A DNA stretch of 64,000 nt. It comes from Whalleya microplaca (taxonomy: Eukaryota; Ascomycota; Sordariomycetes; Xylariales; Xylariaceae). The notes beneath the pieces are model-generated. The model did no database searches and had not been told where the DNA came from. It saw nothing but the letters and a program-made list of their open reading frames with translations. The number at the start of each line of letters is the position of its first letter. Positions within the stretch are counted from its first letter, which is position 1. Position numbers and translations under genes: made by a program. Location of the stretch: contig MU385722.1 in the NCBI GenBank assembly GCA_022497155.1, positions 248,001 through 312,000 on the forward strand. Direction: 5' to 3'. Shown piece by piece: positions 24,201-36,992 of the stretch.

Positions 24201-25815
24201 GTAAGGTCCACAAACACATTCATTGAGACGAAAAGTCCTCCAAGGCCGAACCTTGGCTAAATGGCTCATGATACTAAGCTTGTGAAGTGATGGTTGACGA
24301 TTGAACAGCACGACATCACCATCTTCCAGATGACGTTCGACAATATCACCAAAGCGTAGTTCCTTAGCAATTGATTCCTTGTCACCAAACCTTAGAGAGA
24401 CCTTGAACGCTTGTTCACCGTCCTGCTTGAGAACTGCCTGGGCTCCTGGCCATTCGTTGGGACCATTCATGACGCATTGTCTCAACTTGTTGATGTTATC
24501 TCTGTGGACTCTCTCTGGATATGTGAGATTTTTGGCAACAAGCACCGGCACCGCAACCTGGTCGATCCCCAGGTTTGGATCTGGAGAGATGACGGTTCGG
24601 CCCGAGAAATCCACACGCTTTCCAGACAGGTTGCCACGGAATCGTCCTTGCTTGCCCTTCAAGCGCTGACAAAATCCCCTCATGGCCTTGGTGATGCTGC
24701 TGTTCTGTAAGCCAGGGACATCGCTGTTCACGTAAACGGCAATTTGAAGTTGCAAAAATTCCCACTGTTCCATGATGGTCTGAAGGGCTGTGCCCTTTTG
24801 CAATGCCGCACGGATGAGGCCGCACGCAAAGACAATGTCTGAGAGACGCGTGGTCAAGTCATCTTCATTGCTTGCACCCTCTTGAGCAACCGACGGTCGA
24901 ATGCATACGGGTGGGGCAGGAAGATATTGCCATAAGAACATCTCAGGCCGTCCTTCTGAAGGATTAATTCCGAGCAACTCGCAGTCGGTAGGGCTGATCT
25001 GCTTGAACAGGTTGAGGACCCTCAGGGGGTTGAGATCCTCGAAAGCCTTTCTCAGGTGCTTGTCAAGGTCGTTTATGTGCTTCCTGGCTTCAGCAAAAGA
25101 GTTATCGAATTCGATCTTGCTGGGCGGAGGCTGTTTCTTTGCCGAAGTTGACTTGTTGTAAGCGACAAACTTGTCGTGGACGAGCTTGAGGGCGCCGACT
25201 TTCCTGATCTGACCATTTACTGCTCCACAGTAGGGACAATGCTTTGCCTTTCTGCATTGTTCGTTGATCTTCTTGCAGATAGCAACACGTCGCATATTGT
25301 CGATGAAGGGCCGCCTCAACTCCTTGAGGTACATGCGTCGTTCCGACTCGACCAGTAGCACCCTCGAGCAGTCTTTACATATATTCTGCAGGATCGTTAT
25401 AGTGAACTTGATGTAACCGATATGAAAGGCAGGCAGCGGTAGTCGGACATGGCCAAAGTGACCAGTGCAGTCTTGCAGTCGCAGGTTGCAGGTCGCGCAA
25501 AGGCCGGTCTTACTCGAGGTTCCCTGGAACACGTTTATGTTAGCGATGGACCTAAAGCCGGTAGATATTCATGGTAGATATTCATGTAGTATAAGACAAA
25601 CTCACTAGGCGCTTATCAAGTACTCCGTTTGTCGTGGGCTCTCTCCCCTTGTCGATATCGTACATGCTTCGATCGGAGACTTCGATGACAGCCTGGTTGA
25701 CTATGTCTTGGTTCGACTGGATGCCAAACTTGATTTGCTTGAAGGTCTTGGGCGGCTTGTCGACAACCTGGTGCTTCACGGGCACGACCGCGCGGGTGAC
25801 TGTAGTCGTCGCCAT
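21270..25815 (-). CDS. RPO31: DNA-directed RNA polymerase III largest subunit
   Basis: Largest, catalytic subunit of nuclear RNA polymerase III, which makes tRNAs, 5S rRNA and U6 RNA. Two exons, 25815-25606 and 25523-21270, with an 82-nt intron, give 1487 residues; yeast Rpc160 is about 1460. Seen in the protein: N-terminal zinc ligands Cys79, Cys82, Cys89 and His92 (GHFGH follows), a second set CKDC at 119-122 and CPYC at 166-169, and the catalytic magnesium loop NADFDGDEMNLHVPQT with Asp514, Asp516 and Asp518. The bridge-helix and trigger-loop region includes AHVEPGHAVGAVGAQSIGEP. The end KTPDHLFDAA and ISEKIIMGQ-type C-terminal motifs place it as pol III rather than pol I or II: there is no heptad-repeat tail. 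The last 0.6 kb switches to strongly G+C-rich codons. It is divergent from the phospholipase gene, with starts about 1.25 kb apart. Confidence 0.97.
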
Positions 25816-27065
25816 TATCGTCTCGTTGTTTAGACGCGTATATACGAACGTCGGCAGCTAAGGTGGTCGGCAGGTTGGCGATGACTCGGATGCTGATGGC
25901 GGGGAGGGAGGGAGGTAAATCGTGGACTGCAGTGCAGTGCGACTGTAGTGCAATGCTAGCTCGGCGCTGAGCTCGCAAGGCAATTCATCACCGACCAGAT
26001 TTCCAATTCTCAATGGGGTACGTCGCATTCATACAGGTCGGTTGCTTGCGATTGAGGGGAAGTTGAGAAGAGGCAAGTGGCTAAGATATTTTATGTAGGT
26101 AGCCTGGAAATTTTGCTCAGTCGAGAATAGTCGCGATACTTTTTAGAGTCACTCGCTCGTGCCCCACCATTTCACTACTGTACCGTACTTACCTCAACCT
26201 TACCTTCGGTGGGTAGACTGATCGACGGAGGTGGGGTGCATACATACGCAGTACCTAGGTACTTATTGAAGCTCGTGCCTCCTGTGGCTGGTGCGGTCAG
26301 TCATTAACAAGCCACAAGGCGGGGTCTTATTAAGCTAGATTGACGTTATTCAAATGTGGCTTGCCTACAGTACCGACAGTATCCGTACTTACATACGTAT
26401 GCGTTTATGGAATGCATATTGGATGCTCGTGAATGAAATTTATGCGACTTACATACCTAGTCCTTACGCGTATTCCGGCATCGTCATAGCCTACTTGCCT
26501 ACTTTCTTAGCTCCCGCTCGGCAAAGCACCTTATGCAGTTTAAGGCTGAAGAGGAATAATACAGCTCGCTCAGCTTCCATTTATTGTTGCCATGTGATGA
26601 GTCCTATGTGTATCGTTGGTTCATCCCAACAACAACGCTTTTGCTTGCTTTCTTTGCTCTCTTCACTTTCTCCTACCAACACACACGCACAAACCACCAA
26701 CTTATAAAGAAATAGGCGTTGGTAGCAAGCTTGGTGTTCTTATTACATATATATTAGTGTTCTAGCTTGCTGACTGGCCTGGTCCGTTCCGACTTTCTTA
26801 CTCAATTGGTTCTGCTAGTCCCTCTTAATGACAGCGAGACAGCCGGGCGATCCTACTAGATTAGGAGATATCTGACACTTCGCTTCTTAGCCTCGAGCCT
26901 TTAAACTTTCACGGGCCATCTGTCAAGTCTGTCAAATTGGCGTCCGGCCTCCTTTCCCCACGGTGTTGTAGAGGAGCGAGTGCTACCGCCCGACGACCTA
27001 TCTCGAGTCAATTCTCCCTTGCTTATAAGAGAGGTATATTCGGATGGCCATCTGACCGCCTCGAC
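25816..27065. promoter_or_regulatory. shared divergent promoter region
   Basis: This 1.25-kb interval separates the start codons of the polymerase III subunit (minus) and the DDHD phospholipase (plus), so both promoters must lie in it. No gene was supported inside. An open frame continues from 27066 back to 26937 without an ATG, so translation upstream of the chosen phospholipase start would need a non-ATG codon. No specific factor site is claimed. Confidence 0.55.
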
Positions 27066-30000
27066 ATGATGCCTCCAGGAACCGGCGAGACGCCTGCGTC
27101 CGGCGAGAAGAAGGACGCGAAGAAGGACACGAAGCAGGGACAGGAGAGCGAGAAGAAGGCAGAGAAGTCATATCTAGCAAGTGCTGTTGACTCCATCAAC
27201 CCGTGGACTAACAGGAGCACTACGCCCGCTCCGAAAGACAATGCTGCGAAGACCAATCTCAACCCTAACCCCAAACCACCACCGGCACCGGCACCTACGA
27301 AGAAGGCCGACGACCACAGCACCAATACTCTTTATGGCCAGAGCTTCAAGAAGTATCCGCCCGACTGTCCGCCGCTGAATGTTATGTGGTTCCATGCAGT
27401 TGATGTAAGTAGTGCCATTTGTCCTCTTACAGCCACGCCTTTCTGACCCTTTGCCATCAGGTCCCGAAGCGGAAACCCAACTTTTTGAAAACGAAGAAAG
27501 ATACCGGAGAAGTGAAGCCAACCCCGCCCAAGAAGTTCGCCGCCTTCTCCAAGAATGACTCCCGGTCGATCGAGAATGCATACCAGAAGCTCCTCGAGGA
27601 GTTGGAAGATGAGCGCCGCAAGGGCTCCGTAAACCCGCAGATGCGCTCGAGCTCTCGCCGTAGGAGGGCGGGGTCCGTGGAGGAGATCCCGAATACTAGT
27701 ATGAATAAAGACGCCGACAAGCAGCAAGGGGGTCTGCGCATCCCCGTCAACGAAGACTTCTTGTTCGATGTCGACATACAGGAGCGTGAACTAGCGCCGG
27801 TATACTGGCTAGGGCCGATTTATGATGTTCGTCGCGGAACTTGGTTCTACCAAGAAGGCTCCTCACTACGGCCCTGCGAGGAAAACCTGGCAGCGCAGCT
27901 CGAGGAGGGTTACCTGAAGGTCAAGCCTTGGACATATCCCGAGACTCGGCCCCGCGATGTAACACCTAAACCGTCCTCAGAAAATCTAAAGGGGAACGCT
28001 AAATCACAAGCTGAGGCTTCTGTCAAGCCCTTGCCTCTGCAGTCTACAACGCAGCACCAGCCCCAGACCTATCGGCTGTTCGGTACTTATATGAACAGCA
28101 TAACAACATATCAGGACTCAACCACAGCATGGTTGTCATCTGAGAGCGTGTTTTCCTGGGTCACGTCCACAGTATATCAGAAATTTGCGGGCGGTGGGTA
28201 TATGAATGGTGTAAAACTCGTGCGTGGCTATTCAGAGCCTGGAAAGACAAAGGACGGGAAAGACGGGAAAAGACCGACCACACCTACGACAGCGACCTTG
28301 CCTCCTGATAGGCCGGATGAAAAGCAGGAGAAGGCTTTGAAACGAAGGTCAGCCCCGCCTAGTGTACGTTCAGACGGTTTAGCAGACCGAGACCTAGATG
28401 ATGACGACCCTTCACTCGAGGCTGAACGGCGAGAAAATCGGCTGAAACGTCAATTTTCTTCTTTTATCGAGGCTTCGGAAAATCCGGAGAAGCAAGAGGA
28501 GCAAATCAGGAAGCGCGAGGAGCAGGAAATTCAAGATGACTACACCGGTCAAGATGGTGAGACGCAAGGGCGGGATATTGAGCATCTTGTCCTGGTCACA
28601 CACGGTATTGGCCAGCTACTAGGACTCAAGTAAGCTCTTCTATGCAACTAGATCGCGCCATCACAAAGCTAATACTTTAGTCTTAATAGGATGGAAAGCG
28701 TCAACTTCGTGCATGACGTGAACGTGCTACGGAAAACGATCAAAGCAGTCTATGCACATTCGGCAGATTTGAAAACACTGAACAAAGAAAGCGGAACCGG
28801 GCCAGGTAATTGTAAAATTCAGGTCTTACCCGTATGCTGGAGACATCTGCTAGACTTTCCCAAGCGCCGGGAAAAGAAAGGCGAGACCGACCTGGGCGAT
28901 GTTGGCGCTGAAGAAGACGAATGTAAGTACCACTGATAGCCTTCAAGCACCTGGAAGAAGACTAACTTCTTTCTAGACCCTTCATTAGAAGATATCACTA
29001 TTGAAGGTGTCGCCTTTGCTCGCTCGCTCATTTCGGACCTCGCGCTGGACGTTCTACTCTACCAAAGCGCCTACCGAGAGCAAATCGCCGAGATTGTGTT
29101 AAAGGAGTCCAACAGGATATACAAACTGTTCATGGAGCGCAATCCCGAATTCAAAGGCAAAGTCCACATAGTCGGACATTCCCTAGGCTCCGCGATCATG
29201 TTCGATATCCTCTGTCGACAGAAGGAAAAGCCCAAACTGTCCGACGCACTCCGCAACCCGCTTCGCTTCTGGCCGTCTCAGGACCGTTCCGAGCCGTCTA
29301 AGGAACCTCGCGAACTCGGTTTCGACTTCGAGGTCGAGGACTTCTACTGTCTGGGATCGCCGATCGGGCTCTTCCAGATGCTCAAGGGGCGCACGGTGGC
29401 GGCGCGCGACAAGCGCTTCGCCGGTCCGCCCGGCAGCAGTGCCCTGAACCCCGAGTACCTCGACGACCCGTTCCTCGCGGGATCGATGGCGCCGGACCAG
29501 CACGTGTCGGCGATCACGGGGCTGCCGTTCTCGGTGTCGTCGCCCAAGGTGGTGCAGCTGTTCAACATCTTCCACCCGTCGGACCCGATCTCGTACCGGC
29601 TGGAGCCGCTGATCTCGCCGGCCATGTCGTCGCTCAAGCCGCAGGTCCTACCCTACACCAAGAAGGGCATCTTCGGCTCCGTCGCGCCCCAAGGCCTCTC
29701 CGGCATCGGCGTCAAGGTCGGCCAGAGCGTCAGCGGCCTATGGTCCAGCCTCAGCGCCGGCATCGCTAGCAGCCTGCTCAACCGCAGCCTGGGCCTCAGC
29801 AACGAGGACGTCGCTAACTTCAACGCCGCCAACCCCTCTTCTTCTAATAGTAGTAGTGCTAACGCCCCGCTCCTACCCGGCGCCGGCACCAATATCACCT
29901 CCGGCGGCGTCATCTCGGACACGAACGCGCAGTCCGAGAAGACGGACGCGCGCAAGCGGGCGCTCGCCCGGCAGAACACCTCGTCATCAGCCGCGGGCTC

Positions 30001-30531
30001 CGGCGGCAAGCTCGGCGGAGGCGGAGAGAGGTCGTCGTCGGCATTGGGCCGCGACGCGACGCTCATCGACGACGAGCTGGAGACGCTGTACGCGCGCTTC
30101 CAGAAGAAGCGCGTGGAGGAGCACAAGGACAGCGCCAGCCGCGCGGACGAGGGCCAGGAGCTTGGCGAGGCCTGGGCTGCCGAGGAGCTGAAGGCGCAGA
30201 AGCTGCGCCGCGAGGAGCTCAAGGTGCGCGCGCTGAACCGGAACGGGCGGGTGGATTATAGTATCCAGGAGTGAGTACCGTCCCCATCTCCACCCCACCC
30301 CCTTTTTGGTTTCCTCTTCTCCCATTACACACTTTATAAGCAAGTTCGAATGAAACTGACAACTATAGGAGCGCCCTCGACTTCAACCCCATCAACACCA
30401 TCGCCTCGCATATGAGCTACTGGCAGGACGAAGACGTCACCCACTTCATGATCTCGCAGCTGCTGTCGCGCCGCACGGAAGAGGAGGTCAAGGCCAAGCA
30501 GCAGGCGGCTGCGAACTCCGTCCGCATCTGA
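27066..30531 (+). CDS. DDHD-domain phospholipase (phosphatidic-acid-preferring PLA1 family)
   Basis: Predicted intracellular phospholipase A1 of the DDHD family (yeast YOR022C; human DDHD1/2), which hydrolyses phosphatidic acid and other phospholipids and is linked to mitochondria and the secretory pathway. Five exons: 27066-27404, 27461-28629, 28690-28922, 28977-30270, 30369-30531; introns of 56, 60, 54 and 98 nt preserve frame, giving 1065 residues. Seen: a charged, Lys/Pro-rich N-terminus; the conserved VTHGIGQ motif before the second intron; the nucleophile elbow GHSLGS with Ser649; FYCLGSPIGLFQMLKG; NIFHPSDPISYRLEPL, which carries family metal-binding residues; and the C-terminal SHMSYWQDEDVTHF. 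A Ser/Ala/Gly-rich disordered insert lies between these late motifs. The methionine pair at 27066/27069 was taken as the start because upstream sequence in frame has no ATG. The second half is strongly G+C-rich. Confidence 0.93.
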
Positions 30532-31032
30532 ACGGCAGGCGGGGCACGGGGCAAGGGGCATACTATTGATAGCACTTCCCATCCATTCGGGATCTATCGA
30601 CAGAGCCCTCCCTCCCCACAGCCAGCTGGCTAACTGGCTACTTACCTACCTCGAGTACCTCCGTATACCGACTAACCACCCAGCTCGCCGTTCCAAGGGC
30701 ACAAAGTACGCATGTACGTACGATCCATGCCGTGTTTATATACCCTGGCCATCGTGTCCACGCCACGGGGACCGGGATCGAGAAGTAGCAGCCAATCACC
30801 CGGCGGCGTAGATACCGTGGCACTGCATATCGCATCGCATCGGTATCGCGATGCTACCTCCCTACCTACACCTACCTACCTTACCCTGCGCAAGCAAGCA
30901 AACGCGGTATGTATGTACGCAGCACCTATAATGCAGATGCGCCCATCGGGTTTAGGCGGTGCGACGCCGACAATACTTGTATCTGTATGTGTGTATCTGC
31001 GTGTATCTGTGTGTTACGCACAGGGAAGGGAT

Positions 31033-31060
31033 ACAGACGGACAGACGGACAGACGGACGG
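31033..31060. repeat. CAGACGGA tandem repeat
   Basis: Three copies of an eight-base unit, CAGACGGA, followed by a partial copy. Confidence 0.8.
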
Positions 31061-31295
31061 AAAGTCTTGGGTATTTCCATCCATTCATCTACTTTACCAA
31101 GAGAAACATAGACTTTTCTTTCGGGGATGGTTCCTCGCAGGGCGATTGGTGTACAGTATATTATTCCCATCATGCCTGTATGTCGCATGTGTGTACAACA
31201 TCGCAGCCACTCAACCACTTCTACTTCCACTCTCACTTTTTATTGTACTTCCTTAGCTAGGGTCAGGAAAAGAAAAATCGGGATCTCATTCATTC

Positions 31296-31322
31296 CATCA
31301 TCATCATCATCATCATCATCAT
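31296..31322. repeat. CAT trinucleotide microsatellite
   Basis: Nine uninterrupted CAT units. Confidence 0.9.
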
Positions 31323-32537
31323 TCGGGAATCGGCATTGGGATTGCGTTTTGGGGGGCAACATCAACAACAGCACGGCGTTATGCGGTGGCACCTACAATA
31401 GATATATATATACATATATATTTATATCTATATTTATATATACCTACAGATAGAATAGTTAGATAGACAGACAGATAGATAGAGATCCGGCGTACTACTC
31501 CAACTTCCAACTTCCAATACTACTTACTAGGTTACCTACCTACCCTACCCTACCTGCTCGCATACATGTATACTATGTGCATACCCACCATTCGGGACAC
31601 ACTCCCTGGGAGCTTTGATTCGAGGGAATGGACTTCATTCAATACGACGGAAAAATTACATACTTAGTCTAGGTACGGATCCTGTTGGTAGATCTATCCG
31701 TGAGGCGAAAATGATATCTTCTGTTAGACAGGCTATAGGCTTGTGAACCCTCAGTTCCCAGATCAATATAACCAGATGCATTCTCGTTAAGAGTAAAAAT
31801 GGACGTATTTTCAAACCGGTGAAATATAAGTGTTTTATGTCCACCCACAGTTAATGCCACTTTTTAAGGTTACCAAGATATATATTCAGCTTCAGGGATG
31901 CTCTTCAACGCCTCCAAATTTCGCAGGTATAATGGCCGGGCTGCACTTAAGTCTTCACATGGAAACAAATGGGGACACGCTACTGCAAATCACATAGTTC
32001 AATGGAAACATATATCTTCTCAGCCCTGGCTAGGCAATCCATTGGCGATTGCTACCTGCCTAACAAGTGTTTCAAAGAGGCCCTCTCGCGAAAGAGGCCA
32101 CGAAGCCGAAAACCGTGAAAATCCTGCCAGGTCAAGATGCCGTGAGAAGACCCTGTAAAAATCCCTAGCAAAGCAAAACCATGACTCCGTTCCACGAACA
32201 AAGAACTTTTCTGGTATCACGTTGTTTTTGTGTATACCTTTTTGCCGGTAGTTTGGGCCCAGTCCCTATGATCAAAACGATGAGAAGAGGGGTTCCGTCA
32301 GGTCAGGGTGCCCTCCTGTCCAAATGAGATTTCTCGATCTTGCCACTGCCAACCGGGCGTAGTGACCCGTCACTTGCGCAAAGGGCCAACTACAAGAATG
32401 GAATATACAAGGTGTATCGTCGAAGATGTCAGTCCACCCTTTAGATCGTTCATTGTTGATGTCGAAATAAAACCTGCGTCGTAAAGGATTTCCAGCCGCA
32501 TCATCAAAGATCGAGTTCCCATAGAACAGGGTTACTT

Positions 32538-33869
32538 TTAGTTAGGGCACTGAGCCTGGACGTGTCCGGGCTGCTGGCACTTATAGCAGATCTTCTCTCC
32601 TCCCGAAGATTCCTTGGGGCAATCACGAGAGAAGTGACCATTCTCGCCACAGTTGTAGCACTTGCTGCCATTGACACATTCCCCTGGAACTTGGTTAGAA
32701 GAGGCAGCTTTCCATTCCTAGTTGAGGTTTCACTTACGGGACATGTGACCGTAGCCACCGCAGGAGTAGCAGGTCTTGGCACCAGATGCACCACCGCCGC
32801 CGCCGCCATAGCTGCCGAACCCGCCGCCGCCGCCGCCGCCGTAGCTGTTGCCGCCGTACGCATCAGGGCAGTTGCGGGCAATGTGGCCAATCTTGCCACA
32901 CTGAATACAAAACCGAATCAGTATGATAGCCATGGGAACAGTGTAGTGGTCAGTCTTACCTTGTAGCACTCCTGGGAGCCGCCACCTGGACCGCCAGCCT
33001 GGCCGCCAACCTGACCGCCAACCGGAGGGCCACTCTGAGGGCAGTCACGGCTGATGTGACCAGACAGGCCACAGCGGTAGCATGACTTCGTGTCCTTGCG
33101 GCCGTCCGGACATTCACGGCCTGAAAGTATTGTCTGTTAGAAAAAGCGAAGTATAGAAATATAAATACAAGAGGAAGCTCACTCATGTGTCCTTCTCCTC
33201 CGCAGTTGTAGCTACTAGTGTGTTAGTAGAGACCAAATAGTCTGTGATAGGGCAACGCTTACCATTTGGCAGGGCCACGGTTGGGACAATCACGGGCCTG
33301 ATATAGTGGTTAGTTAACAAGATTACAACAAACTACCCTCGACTTTATGCGCCCTCTCCTTCTCTTTGCATACCTGGTGAGTGTTCTGGCCGCCTATGTG
33401 AAAAATGTCAGATTGCGCCACGCCTACAGGAAGCGAAGCAAATATGAGTTGGACAGTGAGACTGGATAGAGGTCTCAGAATGAGCTTGGTTCTGCAAGTT
33501 CCGTGCTCTCACTTGGTCCAAACATGGGGAACAAGGGGAAATGTCTCATCAATATGTGTGATTATCAGGCAGAAAATAGTCAAATAGAAATGGATCGGAG
33601 AAATTGAAAAAGTGAAATCAAGAGTGATCGGCCATTGAAGGGCGAGATACCCAGATCGCGCATTGATGGTTGCTTGATATGATCTCGCTATGCCACCAAG
33701 CTAATTGTCTAAGTCTGGGGTTTGGGGAAGAAGGTGAACTGTATGGCTAGGCAAATGCGCGGGATAGAAAAAGAGTAAAAAAATTTGCAGTGAACTATGC
33801 AGGCCAAAGTTAGAAGGGAGATGGACACTTACAGGTGAAGCAGGCTCGTCCTTGACCTTGGAAATCCAT
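32538..33869 (-). CDS. GIS2: seven-knuckle CCHC zinc-finger nucleic-acid-binding protein (Gis2/CNBP family)
   Basis: Predicted cytoplasmic single-stranded RNA/DNA-binding protein; Gis2 and CNBP bind mRNAs and influence translation and stress granules. Seven exons give 196 residues: 33869-33833, 33393-33374, 33297-33263, 33211-33183, 33120-32960, 32900-32738, 32683-32538. Each junction restores a CX2CX4HX4C knuckle. The seven begin CFTCGQNTHQARDC, CYNCGGEGHMSREC, CYRCGLSGHISRDC, CYKCGKIGHIARNC, CYSCGGYGHMSREC, CYNCGENGHFSRDC and CYKCQQPGHVQAQC. Yeast Gis2 also has seven but only 153 residues; the extra length here is Gly-rich spacers after knuckles 3 and 4. The first intron is 439 nt, long for this genome, and exons 2-4 are only 20, 35 and 29 nt. 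A good acceptor with CTAAC branch site ending at 33966 and a GTAAGC donor at 34404 suggest a 5'-UTR intron, by inference. Confidence 0.93.
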
Positions 33870-36800
33870 GTCGCTGTTGCTCTGGCTCAATTGGCTCTGA
33901 CTTGATATACGACTCGGAGGTTTGGATGATCTGAAGGAATCTCGATTGATCGATCGTCTCGTCTGCTGGAAGGCGACGGGTGTTGTTAGTAAAGATGGGT
34001 AGAGTATATGAGACCGTTTAAGGGCCAAGTGGGAGATCAGCCCAAACGCTGTTGCCACAAACGAAATGGTTGACGGCGCAAATGTTGAGCTGGAATCCTA
34101 AGCTTCCGAGCGTCTTGATGTCGTTGATGGCAGAGATGTATGTGTATGGAGTAAGAAGGTAGACCAGGAAGAATTATCATTTGCTTCGACTGGTGATGGT
34201 GGGGTGAAGTGCGCTGTGGGTTGTGGTGGATTATGGTGGGTTGTGGTGAAGGTATGGTGGGGTCATAGCCGTAGTCGATTGGCAATCAATTGTGGCAACA
34301 GCCTAGAGGGGGGGGCAAGGGGGGCACTTGGGGCACTAATTGGAGAAAGGCCACAGGCAACCTGACAGAAGACGAAAAAAAAAAAAAAGCTTGAGCTTGC
34401 TTACCACAGTCGGTTATGTGCGAAGATAACAATCACTTCTGCTGTTGTGTTGGGTTGGCGTGTGAAAGTTCAACAAGGCTTTGATTACCAAGTAAAGGAA
34501 TGGGAAATATCGAGGCCGATGACAAGAGAAGTTGTTACTTCGCAGGTCGTCGATGTGCTTTGCGAATGGGGGATATGTAAGTAGGGAAGAAGAGGGCGGG
34601 ATGTTGGATGTTAAAAAGAAAGAATGGCCACTGTGGAAGAGGCGGTATGGGAAATGGTATGTATGGATGTGAAATTCTTCCAGGCTGAGGTGCTGTCCCT
34701 TTTTTGGACGCGGCGTCGACGAGTTGATGCAGGCACACAAAAGTAAGTAGGGTAGGTACCTGGGTATCTATCTGCCCTTCCTGCTGCCTCCTGCCTTTCA
34801 ATGGATGGATGTTCTTGCCTTACGCAGTAAGATACCAGGTAGGTAGTATGTACATGTAGGCCGTGCCTGCTGTATGTGTAGATGTATGTATGTACTATGT
34901 AAGTGCAGTAGCGGGTACCTGATATGATAGGTTGGTAGGCAGGTATGACCCTAGATCTCGAGAAATTGTATTGGTAGATAGGCTTCCACACCTGACTGAT
35001 GAAGGTAGGTCTGATGGTGGCAGTGGTGGATATTGTTGCCTCAGTGCATTCGCCGCGTTGTTGCCCGCATCGAAATTGATCTGTTCCCTTTTCTCGGCGT
35101 GTAACTTACAAACGGCGATTCAGTCGCTAATTGGGGAGGGGCTCCAGAGTTCCAGGTGGATCGTCGAAAATTTTGTGGGAAAGTTCGAAAATCCGATTTG
35201 ATTTGATTTGATTGCCGATTTTTCAGATCTCCCACTCGCCCTGCTCGCCTGTGTGCCTGCATAACTGGCACGTGCACTGCCCTACTGCATTTTACCTACA
35301 TAGGTTAGGTAAGGTATGTACATACGTACCTAGCTCCATTCAAGTGTGTTCCCCATTCTAATTTTTTTTATATTATCCGCTTCAACCTCAATAGGTCGTG
35401 GGATTTCCACCCTTCGGCTGCCTCGACAAAGTTCTGGTTATGATACGTCCAACTGTTGGGTTTGCCCTATCTGTATCTTCCATCCAATTACCCGCTTATC
35501 TTTGCATTTGCATAGAAACAACCTTACTCGGAACAAAATGCCGAGTCTATGTTTCTTTAGATAAGTATATATATGATCGTCCTTCCCATTCCACTCATGT
35601 GTTCATCAGTATATGCTCTTTTTATATGAGTCGCTATGCCCTCTGGATTCTAACCCCATTCATCCTACCGAAATTCTTTATTCCATATAGTGTTATGTGG
35701 TGCCAAGCCATACGTTCTTAAATGATATTTGTGTACAAACTATCTACGTAGGCAGTCTAGATATAGTATGCAAGTAGGCTCGCAGTCATGCTGTGTAAGT
35801 AAGCCTTTCTAGGAGAGCTGCTACTGACAATTGCGGTGGTGCTTGTTCCTACTGTCATCAGTAGAATCTTGAGGGAACACATGAATTCCTTCATAGAAGA
35901 CCTAAAGCTCATATCTCGCTTATGAGCTATGTATCAATACTACCTATCAAGACATGAGTGGAGTCCGAAGTCAGATTCGCATGTGTGGATCGGTTTTTCT
36001 TACCCTCTACGTTGATCATGGTTGCAGTGAACATTCTTCATTGCGACCTGTAGGTAGTCAAGATACTACTATGTATGTTGCCAGTGACCCCACGGCGCCC
36101 CGTTCATGCGAATCACGGCGCATCCTTCCAACAACCTATGGAGAGCATAGTTCGGCTTCTTCCGAGATGGACATTCGGGAATACTACATAATTCTATGAT
36201 TTCTAAGGTCTCTCGATTCATACCGGTGAAGTATGAGACAGCATGTAGTAAATGTGTCCAACGAACCAGTGGCCGAACAAGAACCCTAGGCCTTGGTGTA
36301 GATTGGACTCGCTACCTGGGAAGACTCGAATATGCGGTGTCGGGGCAATGGTTTATTAGTACATAGCTGATCTCTGAGAGCTATGTATGTCTTCTATGCT
36401 AAAGAGTAGTATATAAATCAACGATCACCCGCTACTTAAAATAGAAGGGTCTTTGAAATTCTGCCGTTGCGGATCAAACCTTTCCGAACGACTGTAGGGG
36501 AAAGAGTTCATCTGAACTTGTGGGCTGTCCAGCTCTAGCCTCCATTGGGTTTTAGAGTGGCAAGCCAAGGATATTTATGCTTGTTTAGGAAGCTGTACGA
36601 TCCTTTCATCTGTCATCATCATGGACACGCAGACACGTAGGTGGGATTGGGGGATTAGGGGATGGCTTGCATGGCGGTTTAAACTAATCTGACCTAAAAC
36701 AATGGAACCTTCTCAGGCGCAAATTATGTAAGCGATAGTCCCTCTGGAGGTATGTACCTAGTACATGATCTTATGTAAGCCGCTTAGTAGCACGGACCAT

Positions 36801-36992
36801 TCTTTCGCACTTAAAGTTCTTGGCGTTGAAAGTCGCGTGTCTCCCCTCCAACACGCCTTGCAACGCGTCGTAGCTATCTGCGTCAAATATCTCGGTCACT
36901 AATAAGGGCGGCATACCTTGGTAATCCAAATGCGAAAACGTAATACCAAACAACAACCATAATCTAGATGCGCAAGTTCAAACCGCAGTCAG
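33870..36992. other. long divergent intergenic region
   Basis: About 3.1 kb between the starts of the Gis2-like gene (minus) and the Sae2-like gene (plus). The first 550 bases hold the likely 5' leader and leader intron of the Gis2-like gene. An A-run lies at 34375-34388. The rest contains TACC/GTAGGTA-rich tracts and short chance frames. A 61-codon minus-strand frame at 36771-36956 has no recognised family. No gene is supported. Confidence 0.5.

Larger units (their letters stand above)
30532..32537. other. convergent 3' intergenic region with microsatellites
   Basis: Two kilobases between the ends of the phospholipase gene (plus) and the CCHC gene (minus). It contains TACC/CCTA-rich tracts, an ACAGACGG tandem run, a CAT run, an AT-rich TATA-like tract near 31400-31440 and GATA/GACA repeats. 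Open frames here are short and repeat-derived; I see no gene. Confidence 0.55.

Noticed and set aside
26937..27065. Upstream extension of the phospholipase with a mitochondrial-like N-terminus
   Set aside because: The open frame would have to begin at TTG; no ATG is available upstream of 27066 in frame.
29653..30222. 189-codon minus-strand frame opposite the phospholipase gene
   Set aside because: Shadow of the Ser/Ala/Gly-rich insert; Ser/Leu/Arg low complexity.
36771..36956. Small gene divergent from the Sae2-like gene
   Set aside because: Only 61 codons, within the probable promoter of the neighbouring gene, no family recognised.
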